Part shown: positions 8,795 through 20,484 of the stretch, piece after piece
How the letters are laid out: each line of letters starts with the position of its first letter
Position numbering within the stretch: the stretch's first letter is position 1
Translations under genes and position numbers: made by a program
Assembly (NCBI RefSeq): GCF_020509005.1
Contig: NC_063017.1
Span: forward strand, 3,534,001-3,598,000
DNA length: 64,000 nucleotides
From: Fulvia fulva
Lineage: Eukaryota; Ascomycota; Dothideomycetes; Mycosphaerellales; Mycosphaerellaceae
Direction: 5' to 3'
The notes under the pieces: model-generated
Databases searched by the model: none
What the model was told of the DNA's origin: nothing
Seen by the model: only the letters and a program-made list of their open reading frames with translations

Positions 8795-10579
8795 ATGATC
8801 AGCCTTCTGGAAGCTCAAATCAGCGAGCTGGCAGAGCGCCTGTCGAGAGTTGAAGGCCATGTCAGGAGCGGCTCGACAACACAATCAGAGGTCAGCAGAC
8901 AGAGCACCAATTCTTCGATACGCAAGCAGAGCTCTAGCGGAAGTGAGGTGGATCTTTCTGAGATGTCTTTCTCCCCAATCTCAGCACGACCCGCATCAGA
9001 TCGTAGCCTTTCGCTACCCTTCGCCTTGAAGTTTAACATTCGGAGCGACGACCAACAGTATTCAACGCCTGAACGCATGACAGCAATGCGGGACATTCTC
9101 GTCCGTAACATCGACCCATTGTTAAAGATTGTCCATCTGGCATCAATTCAATATCTGTTCGACACCAAATGTTCAGAGGCGAGATCCACGCCATCTGATG
9201 CCAGAGCTTTGAAGTTCGCAATTTGCTTCGCAGCCGCAGCAAGCCAGGAGCCATCGGACAGCAATGTCTTCTCGTCTCCCAGCCACGGGTCACCAGCCAA
9301 GACATACGCGCATAACTTCGAGATATCGTTGTTGAAAGCGCAATTCATGTCCAATCCAACAGTTACCGGGCTTCAAGCCTTGACCATATACCTCATCTGT
9401 GGCGCCCAATTCTTGGACAAGACTTATGTTTGGTCTTTGACAGCAGTTCTGGTCAGACTGGCCATGAAGTTGAAGCTGCATCGCGACCCAGACTCTCAAC
9501 AAGGCCTCGCATATCGAGATGGCGAGTACAGGCGACGGCTGTGGTGGCATATATGCTCACTTGACGCCTCCACGGCTGATGCCAGGAACACAGACCCTAT
9601 GGTCTACGAAAGACAGTGCAGCACTCGCTTTCCAGCTGCCGTGCAAAACAGCACGATCAACCAGACCGTGCCAAAGGGGTCTCCAGAAACACTCTTCGCC
9701 ACTCACTCTCCAGACATGTTTCATCGCCTGATCCGATTCGAGATCACATACTACACCCGCACCATTCTGTTTTCTGACACATGCAACGAAGAAAACGATT
9801 TTCCCGTCTTACCAGCAGACGGCAAATTATCCATCATCGACTCTCTAGAAAAGACTCTGGAAGACAAATACTATCGCCGCTGTCATTACAAATCAGCGAC
9901 CTGCAGAATAGCCATAACCTCCAGCAAGATCACCGTCGCCAAATTGAAGCTCAAAATCAGACAAGCCAGCACTGCCTGCCAGAAATACTTCACCAGCGCC
10001 GGCGCAGAACAGACCATAACAGCATGTATAGAAATCGTAGAAGTAACCCAGACACTTCGCACAGACCCAGCGCTGGCCTCCTGGACCTGGCTCTGGCCTC
10101 GAGACACAGACCTAGACGCCGCCACCACCAGCCTCCAAACTCTCCACCAAGCCCGCACACGACCCGCCATCACCCAGAAGGCATGGACCGCCATCGACGC
10201 CTTCTTCGCCAATATCAAGTCAGACTCTGACCTAATCCGGGACATTCAGTACTCCCGCCTCATCGCGCTCCGCAACAAGGCCCAGAAGGGCAAATGCAAA
10301 CCCAGCACCGTCAGTCCACTGGGTCGCAGTGAGGGGAGGGCGAGACGGAAGAGTATGAGCATTGATGTTAGCGGGGAGGAGGTTGTGAGAAGTTTTTCCA
10401 TGCCTTGTGATGCGTTGGGCACCATGTCGGCGCCGACGAGTGCGAAGCATGGAACTTTTGATTCGGTGAGTAGTAAGACTAGTGGTGGGACTTCTGCTGC
10501 GTGGTCGGCGGAGAGTGCGGGTCCTGCGTGGCCGTTGCCCGGGAAGAGGGGGAGTATGGTGTTAGATTTCATGATCTGA
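8795..10579 (+). CDS. Fungal-specific transcription factor domain protein lacking a visible zinc cluster
   Basis: A 594-aa ORF. The N-terminus MISLLEAQISELAERLSRVE is the coiled-coil linker that normally follows a Zn2Cys6 cluster; then comes a Ser-rich stretch and the fungal_trans middle homology region: DALKFAICFAAAAS-like helix, TGLQALTIYLICGAQF, WSLTAVLVRLAMKLKLHRD and YRRRLWWHICSLDA (about residues 95-260). The C-terminal 100 residues are low-complexity and basic/Ser-rich. Such proteins regulate Pol II genes from the nucleus. No intact zinc cluster precedes it: only a half motif lies about 800 nt upstream. Either an upstream exon with the cluster was missed, or this regulator has lost DNA binding. 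Target genes unknown; the next gene is a P450 in the same orientation. Confidence 0.75.
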   Translation: MISLLEAQISELAERLSRVEGHVRSGSTTQSEVSRQSTNSSIRKQSSSGSEVDLSEMSFSPISARPASDRSLSLPFALKFNIRSDDQQYSTPERMTAMRDILVRNIDPLLKIVHLASIQYLFDTKCSEARSTPSDARALKFAICFAAAASQEPSDSNVFSSPSHGSPAKTYAHNFEISLLKAQFMSNPTVTGLQALTIYLICGAQFLDKTYVWSLTAVLVRLAMKLKLHRDPDSQQGLAYRDGEYRRRLWWHICSLDASTADARNTDPMVYERQCSTRFPAAVQNSTINQTVPKGSPETLFATHSPDMFHRLIRFEITYYTRTILFSDTCNEENDFPVLPADGKLSIIDSLEKTLEDKYYRRCHYKSATCRIAITSSKITVAKLKLKIRQASTACQKYFTSAGAEQTITACIEIVEVTQTLRTDPALASWTWLWPRDTDLDAATTSLQTLHQARTRPAITQKAWTAIDAFFANIKSDSDLIRDIQYSRLIALRNKAQKGKCKPSTVSPLGRSEGRARRKSMSIDVSGEEVVRSFSMPCDALGTMSAPTSAKHGTFDSVSSKTSGGTSAAWSAESAGPAWPLPGKRGSMVLDFMI

Positions 10580-10912
10580 TCTGCGGCTGGTAGTCTTGCC
10601 TGCACGTGCGAAATGTGCGGGCTTTGTACATTGCTGTACATCAATGCTGTATCTGACTGTCCAGTAGTACACCTATAGTATAACATAATGTATACGAATA
10701 TCTGTGCATGGCATAGAGCTTCATCACTAGTGGCCAATGGCACGCCACCACGTCTCGAGAAGTCCACTAAAGAGCTATGCGCTTCACAAGCTGCAGCAGC
10801 AGTACCTGCAGCGGCGGACTGTGGAAGTGATTGCATGTATACCCTTGACGCACGCCTGTGAGGTTCCTGCATGCTTGTGCGACTTCCTCTTTCCCCATGC
10901 CAAGTCACAGCC
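10580..10912. other. Intergenic, regulator to P450
   Basis: No gene. The P450 ORF is open from ATG 10871, but 10913 is preferred as its start. Confidence 0.5.
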
Positions 10913-12533
10913 ATGCTGTACCTCGCCCTCGCCACCCTTCTGGCGTTATGCACCATAACATATCGAACCCTCTACCCATGGCTACGAAGACGCCACGCCC
11001 TCTCCCAAATCCCCACCCACACCTTCACAGACCGCCCTGATACGCAAGAACACTACGTCAAATCCACCCGCGACCTACACTACGCTGGCTATCGCAAATT
11101 CTCCCTCAACGGCCTCCCCTATCGAGTCCGGACCTCAGCAGGGGGCGAACGCATCGTTCTCCCAACGCGGTATCTGAACGAAGTCAAGAACGCCTCGCAA
11201 AGTGTCATCAGCCTCCCAGACGAGATGGAAGATCTCCTGCTCATGAAATATACCGGCGTACCGCAGCGGACTGACTCCGGGACGAAGGTTGTGAGGGTGG
11301 AGTTGACGAGGAACCTGGGGAATTTCGTGGGGGCGATGCAGGAGGAGTGCGAGTACGGGTTTGGGAGGTATATGCCGGTGACGCAGGAGTGGAGTGTTGT
11401 GATGCCGTACCATGTCTTTGCGAAAGTGGTTGCGCTGATTTCGAGTCGTGTGCTTGTTGGGCCGGAGTTGTGTCGCGATGAAGGGTGGCTGCGGTTGTCG
11501 ATTGAGTTTTCGACGCATGCATTTGGAGCGGCGAGGAAGTTGAGGACGGGTAGTAAGTGGCCGTGGTCGATGTGGTTGGCTTCGTGGAATGAACCTGCTG
11601 TGGCTGAGATTAGAGCGAGGAGGAGGCAGGCTGAGGAGTTGTTGAGGCCGATTTGTGAGGAGAGGTTGAAGAGGCAGAAGGATCCGGACTGGAAGAGGCC
11701 TTATGATGGGATTCAGTGGTTACTTGATAGTCATGGGCACAGTGGCGAGTCGACGGAGGAGGTAGTGAAGAGTTTGTTGAGGCTGAATATGGCTGCGATC
11801 CATAATACTACGATGAGTGCGACGAATGTTCTGTTTGATCTGCTGGAGCATTCAAAATACCTGGAGAGTTTGAGGCAGGAGATCAAGAACGTACTTGCTG
11901 AGGAAGGCGGATGGACGAAGCAAGCTCTGACCAAGCTGAGAAAGATGGACAGCCTCATGAAGGAGACTCTGAGGATGAATCCTACCACGCCCAGTAAGTG
12001 TTGGTCTTGGTAACAACAATCTTAGCTGCTAATCATTCAGTCACGGGGAAGCGGAAGGTCCTGCATGACTATCGCCTACATGACGGTCTGCTCTTACCCA
12101 AAGGCTCCCATATCGCGTTCGCATCCGACGCCTTGAATCGTGATCCAGCAATATACAACTCTCCGGACACCTTCGACGGCATGAGGTTCCATGACCTGCG
12201 TGAATGGGATGAGACCAAGTATCAGTTCGTCACGGCGACTTCAGAGTATCTGAATTGGGGTCAAGGTGGTCATGCTTGCCCAGGTACTTTTGCCGTCTCT
12301 TCACGTCTTCGTTAGAAGATCGTGTATGATGTTTTCGGTCCATCGCAAGACTGACGGAGGCAGGACGTTTCTTTGCGAGCAACGAGATCAAGCTGATGCT
12401 CGCGTTCGTGCTCCAGCATTATGAGTTCAAATGGAAGCCAGGCGAAAGTAGGCCGCAGAGCACAAACATTGATTGGAATTTGATTCCAGACCGCGAGAAG
12501 GAAGTCGAGGTGAGAAGAAGGAGCGAAGCATAA
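10913..12533 (+). CDS. Cytochrome P450, ent-kaurene oxidase-like group
   Basis: Three exons with introns 11994-12040 (GTAAGT...TTCAG, branch GCTAAT) and 12284-12363. Start at ATG 10913 gives a classical N-terminal anchor (MLYLALATLLALCTITYRTL) followed by basic residues; an in-frame ATG at 10871 would add 14 residues. Motifs: I helix AAIHNTTMSATN (the HNTT variant of A/GGxDTT), K helix ETLR in KMDSLMKETLRMNP, heme loop WGQGGHACPGRFFAS with the cysteine ligand. The HNTT I helix and HACPGRFFA heme loop are typical of the fungal ent-kaurene oxidase / CYP503-like assemblage, but many members have other substrates. An ER-membrane monooxygenase; substrate unknown. It lies beside an MFS transporter and a regulator, which might suggest a small metabolic group, though no backbone synthase is present. 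Confidence 0.85.
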
Positions 12534-13081
12534 ATGGCAGATTGCTTAGTCATCGAAATCACTCACCCTTCCAGTCTCCATGCCCCTTCGACCACAACTC
12601 AACATCAACGACATCCATTATGCAAGTTCTCATCATCGTCGTGGTATCTCATGCCTCATGCGGGCACCTCAAATACTACCAGCCATGCTTAGTATAAATG
12701 CCGACAGATCCATGAAGCCCTTCTTTCGCATACTCCCAACACAGATACGATCTACTGACGTGCTCGCACACCATCCGCTAAGACGCTCAAGCAGCTCCAA
12801 GACGAGCCAATAACGACTTGGCTCGTTCTCGATGACCCTCATCTCGCATCTGACGTTGTATCCCAGGAACACTTCCTTCTGTCACGGTGGGTAACACTTC
12901 CAGGCGACGTCCCGGTCGTACACACAGCTTTTCCGGCAGAACTGTGCTCAACATGCAGAGGTTGCATGGCGGTCGCGTGGCTCTGACATGGCCTTGACGG
13001 TAGTGAACTTTTCCTTCTTTCCTATCTCGTCTTCTTGCGATCTCACTCTCAGTCTGCCCGTCTCTCCAAGCTACATCCAAG
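12534..13081. other. Promoter region of the MFS gene
   Basis: No coding potential recognised on either strand. A pyrimidine-rich stretch (13010-13070) precedes the MFS start, as is usual for fungal promoters. Confidence 0.4.
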
Positions 13082-14685
13082 ATGGCATTGAAGGAGCTTG
13101 ACCACAGCAATGCGAAAGGGTTTGACATTGAGCCTATACCTGGTACCCCTCAGTTGTCGTCACCTGCGGCCTCAGAGCTCGACGACAACTACGATGTTTA
13201 CAAACAGCATGCTGGCGAAGAGATCGACCCGGCAGAAGCCAAGAAGGTCGTCAGGAAGATCGACGTGCGAGTGATCCCGGTGCTCTTCCTGCTGTACCTG
13301 CTACAATATCTCGACAAGAACGGGATCAACTATGCAAGTGTCTATGGCCTGGAAGAGGGCACTGGGCTGCAGGGACAGGACTATAGCTGGCTGGGATCCA
13401 TCTTTTACTTTGGCTGTGAGTTGGACTGATAGGAACGATCGCTCAGGGACAAAACACTGACATTGGCGCAGACATGGCCGGTCAGTTCCCAGCTTCGTAT
13501 CTGATGCAGAAGCTACCTATCGGCAAGTTCCTGGCTGCAGCAACCATCTGCTGGGGTGTGATCTTGATCACGACACCAGCTTGCTACAACTTCGCCGGCA
13601 TTGCGACGAACCGATTCTTGCTCGGCTTCGTAGAGTCGACGGTCAATCCCGGATTCGTCTTGATCATGAGCATATGGTACACCAATCGAGAGCAACCAGT
13701 CCGACTTGAGTCATACTACTGCACCAACGGTGTTGCGACAATGTTCGGAGGTCTCATCGGATATGCTGTGGGACACATTAACGGCGGTCTTCCTCGATGG
13801 ATGTACGTCTTCATTATCTTCGGATCATGCAGCATTGCAGGTGGCATCTATGCGCTGATCATGCTGCCTGACCTACCCAAGACTGTGAAGTTCCTGAACG
13901 AGCGAGAACGATTTGTTGCGATTGAGCGCGTAGCCAAGAACCGACAAGGGGTAAAGAACAGCAGCTTCTCCAAGCACCAAGCTATTCAGACCCTCTGTGA
14001 TCCGAAGACCTGGATACTCTTCATTATGGCAGTTGGTGCTCAAGTGCCCAACTCAGCCTTGACGAGCTTCACCTCCTTGATCATCAAGTCCTTTGGCTTT
14101 GGAGCATTGGGAACACAATACCTACAAATTCCAGGTGGAGCAGTCCAGTTCCTCTCCCTGCTTGGCGGCGGTATCATATGCTCGAAGTTTCCCAACATTC
14201 GCTGCATATCCATGATTGTCGCCAACCTGATATGTATCGTTGGATCTGGACTTCTGGTCGGGCTCCCCGGTAGCAATAAATGGGGTCGTCTCGTCGCCAT
14301 CTGGCTCTGCTACTTCCAGGGACTAGGCTTCAGCATGTCTCTGACCATTGTCAGCTCCAACGTCGCAGGCTACACCAAGAAGCAGCTTACTGGTGCTATC
14401 CTGTTCACTGGCTACTGCGTAGGCAACATTATCGGACCACAAACCTTCAAGAGTAACGAAGCGCCAGCCTACACCTCTGCGTACATCGCTATGCTGGTAG
14501 GATACTGCGTCAAGCTTACTGCGGTGTGCATGCTATACTTCTACATGTGGGGCGCGAACAAGAAGCGAGACTGGGAAGCAGCGAATCAAGGTATGCTGAG
14601 TGAGGAGGAAGAGAAGGCGGCGATTGAGAATGGAATGCATGATATGACGGAGCTTGATAACAAGGGTTTTAGATATGTCCTCTAG
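13082..14685 (+). CDS. MFS anion:cation symporter, Dal5/allantoate permease-type
   Basis: Two exons with intron 13416-13471; the join reads SWLGSIFYFGYMAGQFPASYL. The product is about 515 aa with twelve predicted membrane segments. The N-terminal cytosolic part ends in KKVVRKIDVRVIPVLFLLYL, then LQYLDKNGINYASVYGL, the classical start of the ACS/Dal5 family; the loop after TM4-5 has the family's NREQPVRLESYYCTNG block and the centre has LPDLPKTVKFLNERERFVAIERV. Members import organic anions such as allantoate, ureidosuccinate, nicotinate or small peptides with protons. The substrate here cannot be read from sequence. The C-terminus (WEAANQGMLSEEEEKAAIENG) is cytosolic and acidic. The 3' end faces the DUF1772 gene only 36 nt away. 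Confidence 0.9.
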
Positions 14686-14721
14686 TACCAGCGCACAACC
14701 AATGGACTATTGCGAATCCTT

Positions 14722-15216
14722 TCACTCCATGACAGCCAACAACCCAGCCACTCCAGCACCCACCCAAATCCCAGGCCTAACATAATTCTGCCCCGTCCAC
14801 GCCTTCAACAACCTCAGCACCTTCCCACTCTCCTCCGCCTTCACCTGCATCGCCGCATCCTTACTAATCGCAATTACCCTCTCAACCCCAGCACCCATCA
14901 CGATTTTCGTCCATGCTCCCACTCCAATGGCGCACATCGCGCCAAATACCAGCAGATTCCGTCTCGACAGTAGGCCTCCACCTGTCTGGGGAGTCGTCCG
15001 GTAAGCGGCGTAGCCATAAGTCGCTGCTGTGAGAATTGCACCGGGAAGGATGATCTTAAAGCCGGAATAGTAGACTTGAGTGAAGAGGGGTGTGGAGACG
15101 AAGACGGGGAGGGAGTGGAGGGTTGGGAGGATGTTTTGGGAGTGGGCGAATTGGTAGCCGCCGAGGAGGAAGGAGATGGGAATGGCGATGTAGGTTGTCA
15201 GAGTGGTGGGGTCCAT
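14722..15216 (-). CDS. DUF1772 (anthrone-oxygenase-like) membrane protein
   Basis: Single-exon 164-aa ORF with four hydrophobic segments: TYIAIPISFLLGGYQFAHS, the VYYSGFKIILPGAILTAATYGY region, LLVFGAMCAIGVGAWTKIVM and a C-terminal GIWVGAGVAGLLAVM. Size and layout fit fungal DUF1772 proteins, some of which (HypC-type) act as anthrone oxygenases in polyketide pathways. There is no polyketide synthase nearby, so a role in secondary metabolism is not indicated. It is convergent with the MFS gene with a 36-nt gap. Family call moderate; function unknown. Confidence 0.7.
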   Translation of the reverse strand: MDPTTLTTYIAIPISFLLGGYQFAHSQNILPTLHSLPVFVSTPLFTQVYYSGFKIILPGAILTAATYGYAAYRTTPQTGGGLLSRRNLLVFGAMCAIGVGAWTKIVMGAGVERVIAISKDAAMQVKAEESGKVLRLLKAWTGQNYVRPGIWVGAGVAGLLAVME

Positions 15217-15765
15217 GAAGATAAGGCCAGACTGTGTGATGTGATGGCTATCTTGTTGCGTGGGTGTGGTGAATGTGGTAGTGTTTTGTCAGATGAGCAA
15301 AGAGATGGGCAGATCGCGGTCTTATTTTGACCATATAATGCATATCAAAGCGAACTGGTTCGGTCATGTTCAATGATCTGGCCGTCGTGCTATCCTCATT
15401 GAGCGGGAAAGGATGGACATGGCGTTCATGGCTTGCCACGGCCGATGGCGCTGGAGTGCGACACGCCGAGCTGAAGCGTGGAGGCCATTGTTTGCGGCCA
15501 AAGCAGCAGTCGCAAGGAGTAGATGATGAAGCACGCTGTGCAATGGAGTGTAAACGATGTTGTGGCGTGGTTGATATCGTAGTTCTAACGGTCGAGAGAA
15601 GCCGATGTTCAGGCAGCACTCAGGCACATAGCGGGGGACGGGACAAGCTTTCTCGCTTAATCAGCTAGATGCAGGGATGCCGTGTTGTTTCATGTGCTTG
15701 GGAGTCACTTGTTCTTTCTTTGGATCGCGGAGAGTGGAACGTCATCTGTACACATTGCACCTTTG
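15217..15765. other. Intergenic between DUF1772 gene and cysteinyl-tRNA synthetase
   Basis: Divergent promoter region. Small ORFs on both strands show no known motif. Confidence 0.4.
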
Positions 15766-18474
15766 ATGCTGCTGACTCCTGTCCTCGCCAGATGTCTGAG
15801 CAACCCGCAGTCACACTCCCGAGTCACCAGCGTCTTCGCAGCGACCACTAGTCCCATTCTTCGGGCATTCCTCGCAGAGCCATCAATACTTTTAGAGCAT
15901 CGCGGACGACGCACGATGGCGACGGCACAGCCTGAATGGCGCGCTCCTCCAGAACCAAGCGAATCAGTACGAGCGCGCTTGCCCAGGCTAAGTGTGTACA
16001 ACTCCCTAACGAGGAGCAAAACACCATTCGTTCCGATCGATCCAGAGGGCAAGAAGGTCGGATGGTATGCTTGCGGTCCAACGGTGTACGATGATGCGGT
16101 ATGTCTTGTTCAGTGGCTTGGAGGTGATTGTTCGACTTGGCGGTTGCGATGCTTGACGATATCGAGAGAAGAGACGAAAGCTTTGGACCTGGCGGACTGG
16201 ACTAATAACTGATAGCACTTAGGTCATGCGCGAAACTATGTCTCGCAAGACATCATCCGCCGTATAATGACAGACTATTTCAAGTTCAAGGTCGACTTTG
16301 TCATGAACATCACAGACGTGGATGACAAGATCATCAAGGCTGCAAGAGAGCAATACCTGTTGAGACAGTTTCTGGCTGAGCACAAAGAGGTCGATGAAGA
16401 GGTCAGACAGACGACGCTTGATGCGTTCTCAGCATACATTAAGAAGAACTTGTCGCTTCTGGATCAGGCAGTGACACCTGAGTCATACGTGCAGGCAGCA
16501 CAGCAAGCCTACGGACATGTCTTGGAGGGCAAAAGTCTGGCCAATGATGGATCTGCACCTGGCGACAAAGAGGCTAAGGTCAAGATGCACCTGAACACGT
16601 CGAGCTCTGGCGCACAAGCACTGCTATTGTCAAGCCCGACGTTGGAAGACTTCGAGGTCAAGGCTTCTGGTGTGTTGCTGCCTTACATAGATTCTCTGTA
16701 CTCCACAACGGTTGGAGGCAAGGATCATGACATCTTCACGACCCTCACACAGCGATATGAAAAGCGATTCTTCAACGACATGGATGCGCTAAACGTACGA
16801 AGACCGAACAAGCTCACTCGCGTGACAGAGTATGGGCCTCAGATTGTCAACTTCGTCAAGCAGATCCAAGACAACGGCTTTGCTTACGACAATGAAGGTT
16901 CCGTCTACTACGATACCAACGCTTGGCAAAAGTCTGGCGGATTCTACGCCAAGCTGAAGCCTGAGAACAAGAACGACGAGGAGCTTCAGGCCGAGGGTGA
17001 GGGTTCTCTCTCGACGAAGAAGACCGGCTTCAAGAAGTCCGGTGCCGACTTTGCTCTTTGGAAGGCATCAAGACCCGGCGAGCCAAGCTGGGAGTCGCCA
17101 TGGGGCGAAGGCCGACCTGGCTGGCACATTGAGTGCAGTGCGATGGCATCTGACATACTAGGCAAGCAATTCGACATACATTCTGGCGGCATCGATCTCG
17201 CGTTTCCTCATCACGACAATGAAATTGCACAATCAGAAGCGTACTGGTCAAAATGCGGCAAGAACCACACACAATGGGTCAACTACTTCATGCACATGGG
17301 TCACCTCAGCATATCTGGTAGTAAGATGAGCAAGAGTCTCAAGAACTTCACTACCATCAAGGAGGCTCTTGGAAAAGGCGACTGGACTCCTCGATCACTG
17401 CGTATAGTGTATCTACTTGGTGCCTGGAAGGAGGGTCTCGAGATCACACCTGACCTGGTCAAGGCCAGCGTATCCTGGGAAGAGAGAATCAACAATTTCT
17501 TCCTGAAGGTGCGCGATCTTCAGAGCAACCCAACAAGCGCCCACTCGAACGGCACGAACGGCACATCGAGTGAGCTCGACCAGCTACTCGCCACCTCGAA
17601 GCAACGATTCCACGATGCAATGTGCGACTCTTTCGATACTCCTGCTGCCATGCGGATCCTTACGGAGCTCATCACAGCATACAACTCCGCGGCCAATGTG
17701 CCAGATACCACAGCGGTTGCCATCGGCAAATGGGTGACGGAAGTCGTCGTTGTCTTTGGTCTGGATGGTAGCTACAGAGAGGGCCAGATGGGTTGGTCTG
17801 GTGTCGATATCCCTGAAAAGGCAAAGGCGTTCATCCACCCACTGTCTGAGCTACGGGATAAGGTCCGTGAGCAGTCAAAAGCTGGTGCTGTGGATCTTGT
17901 GTCACTCGGGCGATTGGTAAGTCGGCGGCATTCAAGGAATACGTTGACATCACTAACGTTGCAGCAGGACGAGAAGGATTCATCGTATGGTGACGACCAG
18001 CCATATATGAAGGCTTACGCCGACTTCCAGCGCAAGGTTTTTGACCTACACAGTAAGAATGCCGCACCCAAGGACTACCTAGCCGCGTGTGACCACCTCC
18101 GTGATACCGTGCTATGGGACCTTGATATCTACCTGGAGGACCGAGAGAACCGACATGCTTTGGTACGACCACTTTCGACGTCGCTACGACAGGAACGCAG
18201 AGATCGTGAAGCGATTGCTGCTTCAAAAGCTGCGGCCAAGGAGAAGGCCAAAGCTGATGCCGAAGCAGCTGAGAAGGAGCGGCTCGAGAAGGGTAAGCTG
18301 TCTCATCTGGAGATGTTCCGCACCAGCGAGTATAGCGAGTGGGATGAGGAGGGTCTTCCGCTGAAGGACGCGGAAGGTAAGGAAGTTGCCAAGTCGAAGT
18401 CGAAAAAGCTGAAGAAGGACTGGGAACGTCAGAAGAAGCTACACGAGGCATGGCAGACTACTCAGGCGAAGTAA
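15766..18474 (+). CDS. CRS1: Cysteinyl-tRNA synthetase, probably dual cytosolic/mitochondrial
   Basis: Charges tRNA-Cys with cysteine. Intron 16099-16215 joins GPTVYDDA to HLGHARNYV; a second intron 17917-17964 (48 nt, CACTAAC branch) is in frame and stop-free. Class I signatures are complete: HLGH (HIGH), KMSKSLKNF (KMSKS), and PGWHIECSAM with GGIDLAFPHHDNEIAQSEA that bind zinc and cysteine. The eukaryotic insert after NITDVDDKI and the Lys-rich C-terminal tail fit the cytosolic enzyme. Two in-frame starts are plausible: 15916 (MATAQPEW) for the cytosol and 15766 (MLLTPVLARCLSNPQSHSR), which begins a 50-residue Arg/Ser-rich, acid-poor leader like a mitochondrial presequence. Fungi commonly make both forms from one gene. 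Intact over 730 residues. Confidence 0.93.
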
Positions 18475-19050
18475 AGGTGTTGACTTCGGCCAGCATGAAT
18501 TGCATTGCTTGATTCGTGGTATAGAGTAGACTGTACGCCATACTCTTGTAGTCATTGCCCATTGCTAGATTCAAGAGCCAGGCAAGCACCTCGAGTTTGC
18601 CTGATCAGCATCTCCGTGATACTTGAACCACTTCTAGATCACCAGGTCCTGGTGGTGTGAGTCACATCTGGCCAGCAAGAAGGTCGCATGATCAATGGTC
18701 TGCTTTGTGGACCGCTTTCTGACATCGTAAGGTGGCCTCACGTGCGCCCTGACGATCACCCATGGAACGTGAGCTCACATAAAGGCTGCAGCCAGTAAGC
18801 ATCGAAGCCGGTGCCGCCAGTTATGCATACCCCAGATGATCCCCGCGAAACGGTAAACTTAGTGGTCTTCAGTCGCAGCTGTCCGGCCGAGGGGTCACGA
18901 GCCAAGGTACCTCCATCGGTGGTCAAAACCTGGCTCTTGCTCAAAACTCGAGGGGCATTCTTCAGCTTCTTCCTCCTCTCCTTGTTCCTTTCATCTCACT
19001 TTGAGACCAGCCCAGACTTACTACACCTTCCATCATACCATACCGGCAAG
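18475..19050. other. Intergenic, CysRS to DJ-1/PfpI gene
   Basis: No gene seen. A pyrimidine-rich tract (18960-19010) precedes the next start, as expected for a fungal 5' UTR/promoter. Confidence 0.4.
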
Positions 19051-20091
19051 ATGAGTGCAATCACTGAGGAGCCTGAGGGCTACGTTGAGCCGCTCAAGGT
19101 CCTCATCACCATGCACGACAAGTGTGACACCCTCGATGTCACCGGCCCGCTTGAGGTCTTCAGCTCTGCCCAGCACGATCCGAAGAACCCAGGTATGCCT
19201 CTCCGCGGGCAATGCTTCACCTGACATTGACGTCTGCTTGTACCGTTCAGCTAATGACGTCTGGCTGCAGAGAGCAAGGCATTCCGCACCATCTTCGCGG
19301 GACCTGACGAGCACGTGATTACACAACAAGGTGCCCAGCTCCGTGCTCACATGAGCTACGACGATGCCATGAAGCGTCTCTCCGAGATTGACGTTCTCGT
19401 CATTGCTGGCGGCAACCACGATGCCATCATCAAGCAGAAGGCCCAGCCTCTGCAGCTCATCAAAGCTTTCTCCGACTTGCAGAAGAAGAACCCAGCCAAA
19501 GAGCGTACCCTCATGACCGTCTGCACGGGTGCCCTCTTCGCCGGCGAAGTCGGCATCCTCAGCGGTTTGACGGCGACCACCCACCCAGACTACGTCACCA
19601 AGTTCGAGATCATCTGCTCCAACGCCGCTCAGCGCGACATGGCCGACCGTGTCGACGTGGTCGAGGAACGCTACGTCGTGAACAACCTCCGCTTCGACCT
19701 CGGCGAGAATGAAGATGAGAACCCATACATCCTCGACCGGAAGCAGATGAAGGAGAATAAGCGCCGCAAGAGCTCTGCTGGAGCCATCTCACCCATTGCT
19801 GAGAACGGTGGCCCGACCAATGGCTTCCCCAACGGTCGTCGTCCATCCAGTGCTCGCAAGGGCAGCATCAGCTTGAAGATGAGCAACAACCGCCGCGAGA
19901 GTGTTCTCAAGCGTGCCAACCTCCGCCTCGGTGGCCTTCGTGTGCTCACCACTAGCGGTGTCACCTCTGGCATCGACGGTTCTCTGTACTTGGTCGGAGC
20001 TTTGGTCTCTGAGGAGGCGGCTGATGAGGTCGCTCGCAAGATGTGCTACACCTGGAAGAAGGGTATGGTCGTCGATGGCATTGATGTCTAG
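19051..20091 (+). CDS. DJ-1/PfpI (class I glutamine amidotransferase-like) protein with basic insert
   Basis: Two exons with intron 19193-19270; the join gives HDPKNPESKAFRTIFAGPD. Family features: LKVLITMHDKCDTLDVTGPLE at the N-terminus, EIDVLVIAGGNHD, the nucleophile elbow MTVCTGALFAGEVGILSG with the cysteine, followed by LTATTHPDY (catalytic His), and VLTTSGVTSGIDGSLYLVG near the C-terminus. This pattern is the AraC-N-like/isonitrile-hydratase branch. A roughly 65-residue Lys/Arg/Ser-rich, disordered insert (about 19713-19920, including RRKSSAGAISP and SSARKGSISLKM) separates the catalytic part from the last strand, which small family members lack; it carries several possible phosphorylation sites. 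Reaction unknown. Confidence 0.85.
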
Positions 20092-20484
20092 GCGTTTTGT
20101 GAGAGTGTTCGGGACGTATTGACTGCGTAACCTGGCTGTGTAACTTTATAAGGACGAGATGCTACCTCGCAGATCAAAGCGCAGATGATGGGTACGAGAG
20201 AAGGACTAGCTACGAATGAAACGAATGACAGAAACCATTGAGCAGATACTTATTCTCATGCTTCCATCTTTCCTCTTACCAGCTCTTGCCTCGCTGTCTT
20301 TTCGGCGACTCCAACGCTCGTATACATGCACATCAGCAGACACGTTTCATAGTCTTGGTAAGAAGGAATTGCAGACGGTTGATAAGCAGACATGGAAACT
20401 GAGACTTTCCCGCTTCTCCGCAATAGCCGCCATCCGGTCGTCTCGCTCTTTCCATCTTCTCTTCGCAACCAACACATCCGAAAC
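20092..20484. other. Intergenic, DJ-1 gene to Zn2Cys6 regulator
   Basis: No gene; the regulator ORF is open from ATG 20392 but a start at 20485 is preferred. Confidence 0.4.

Noticed and set aside
10913..14685. P450 plus MFS plus regulator as a biosynthetic gene cluster
   Set aside because: No synthase or other tailoring gene between housekeeping genes; adjacency alone is weak.
16267..16270. ATG 16267 as the start of cysteinyl-tRNA synthetase
   Set aside because: It would omit the HIGH motif; exon 1 with GPTVYDDA and intron 16099-16215 restore the full enzyme.
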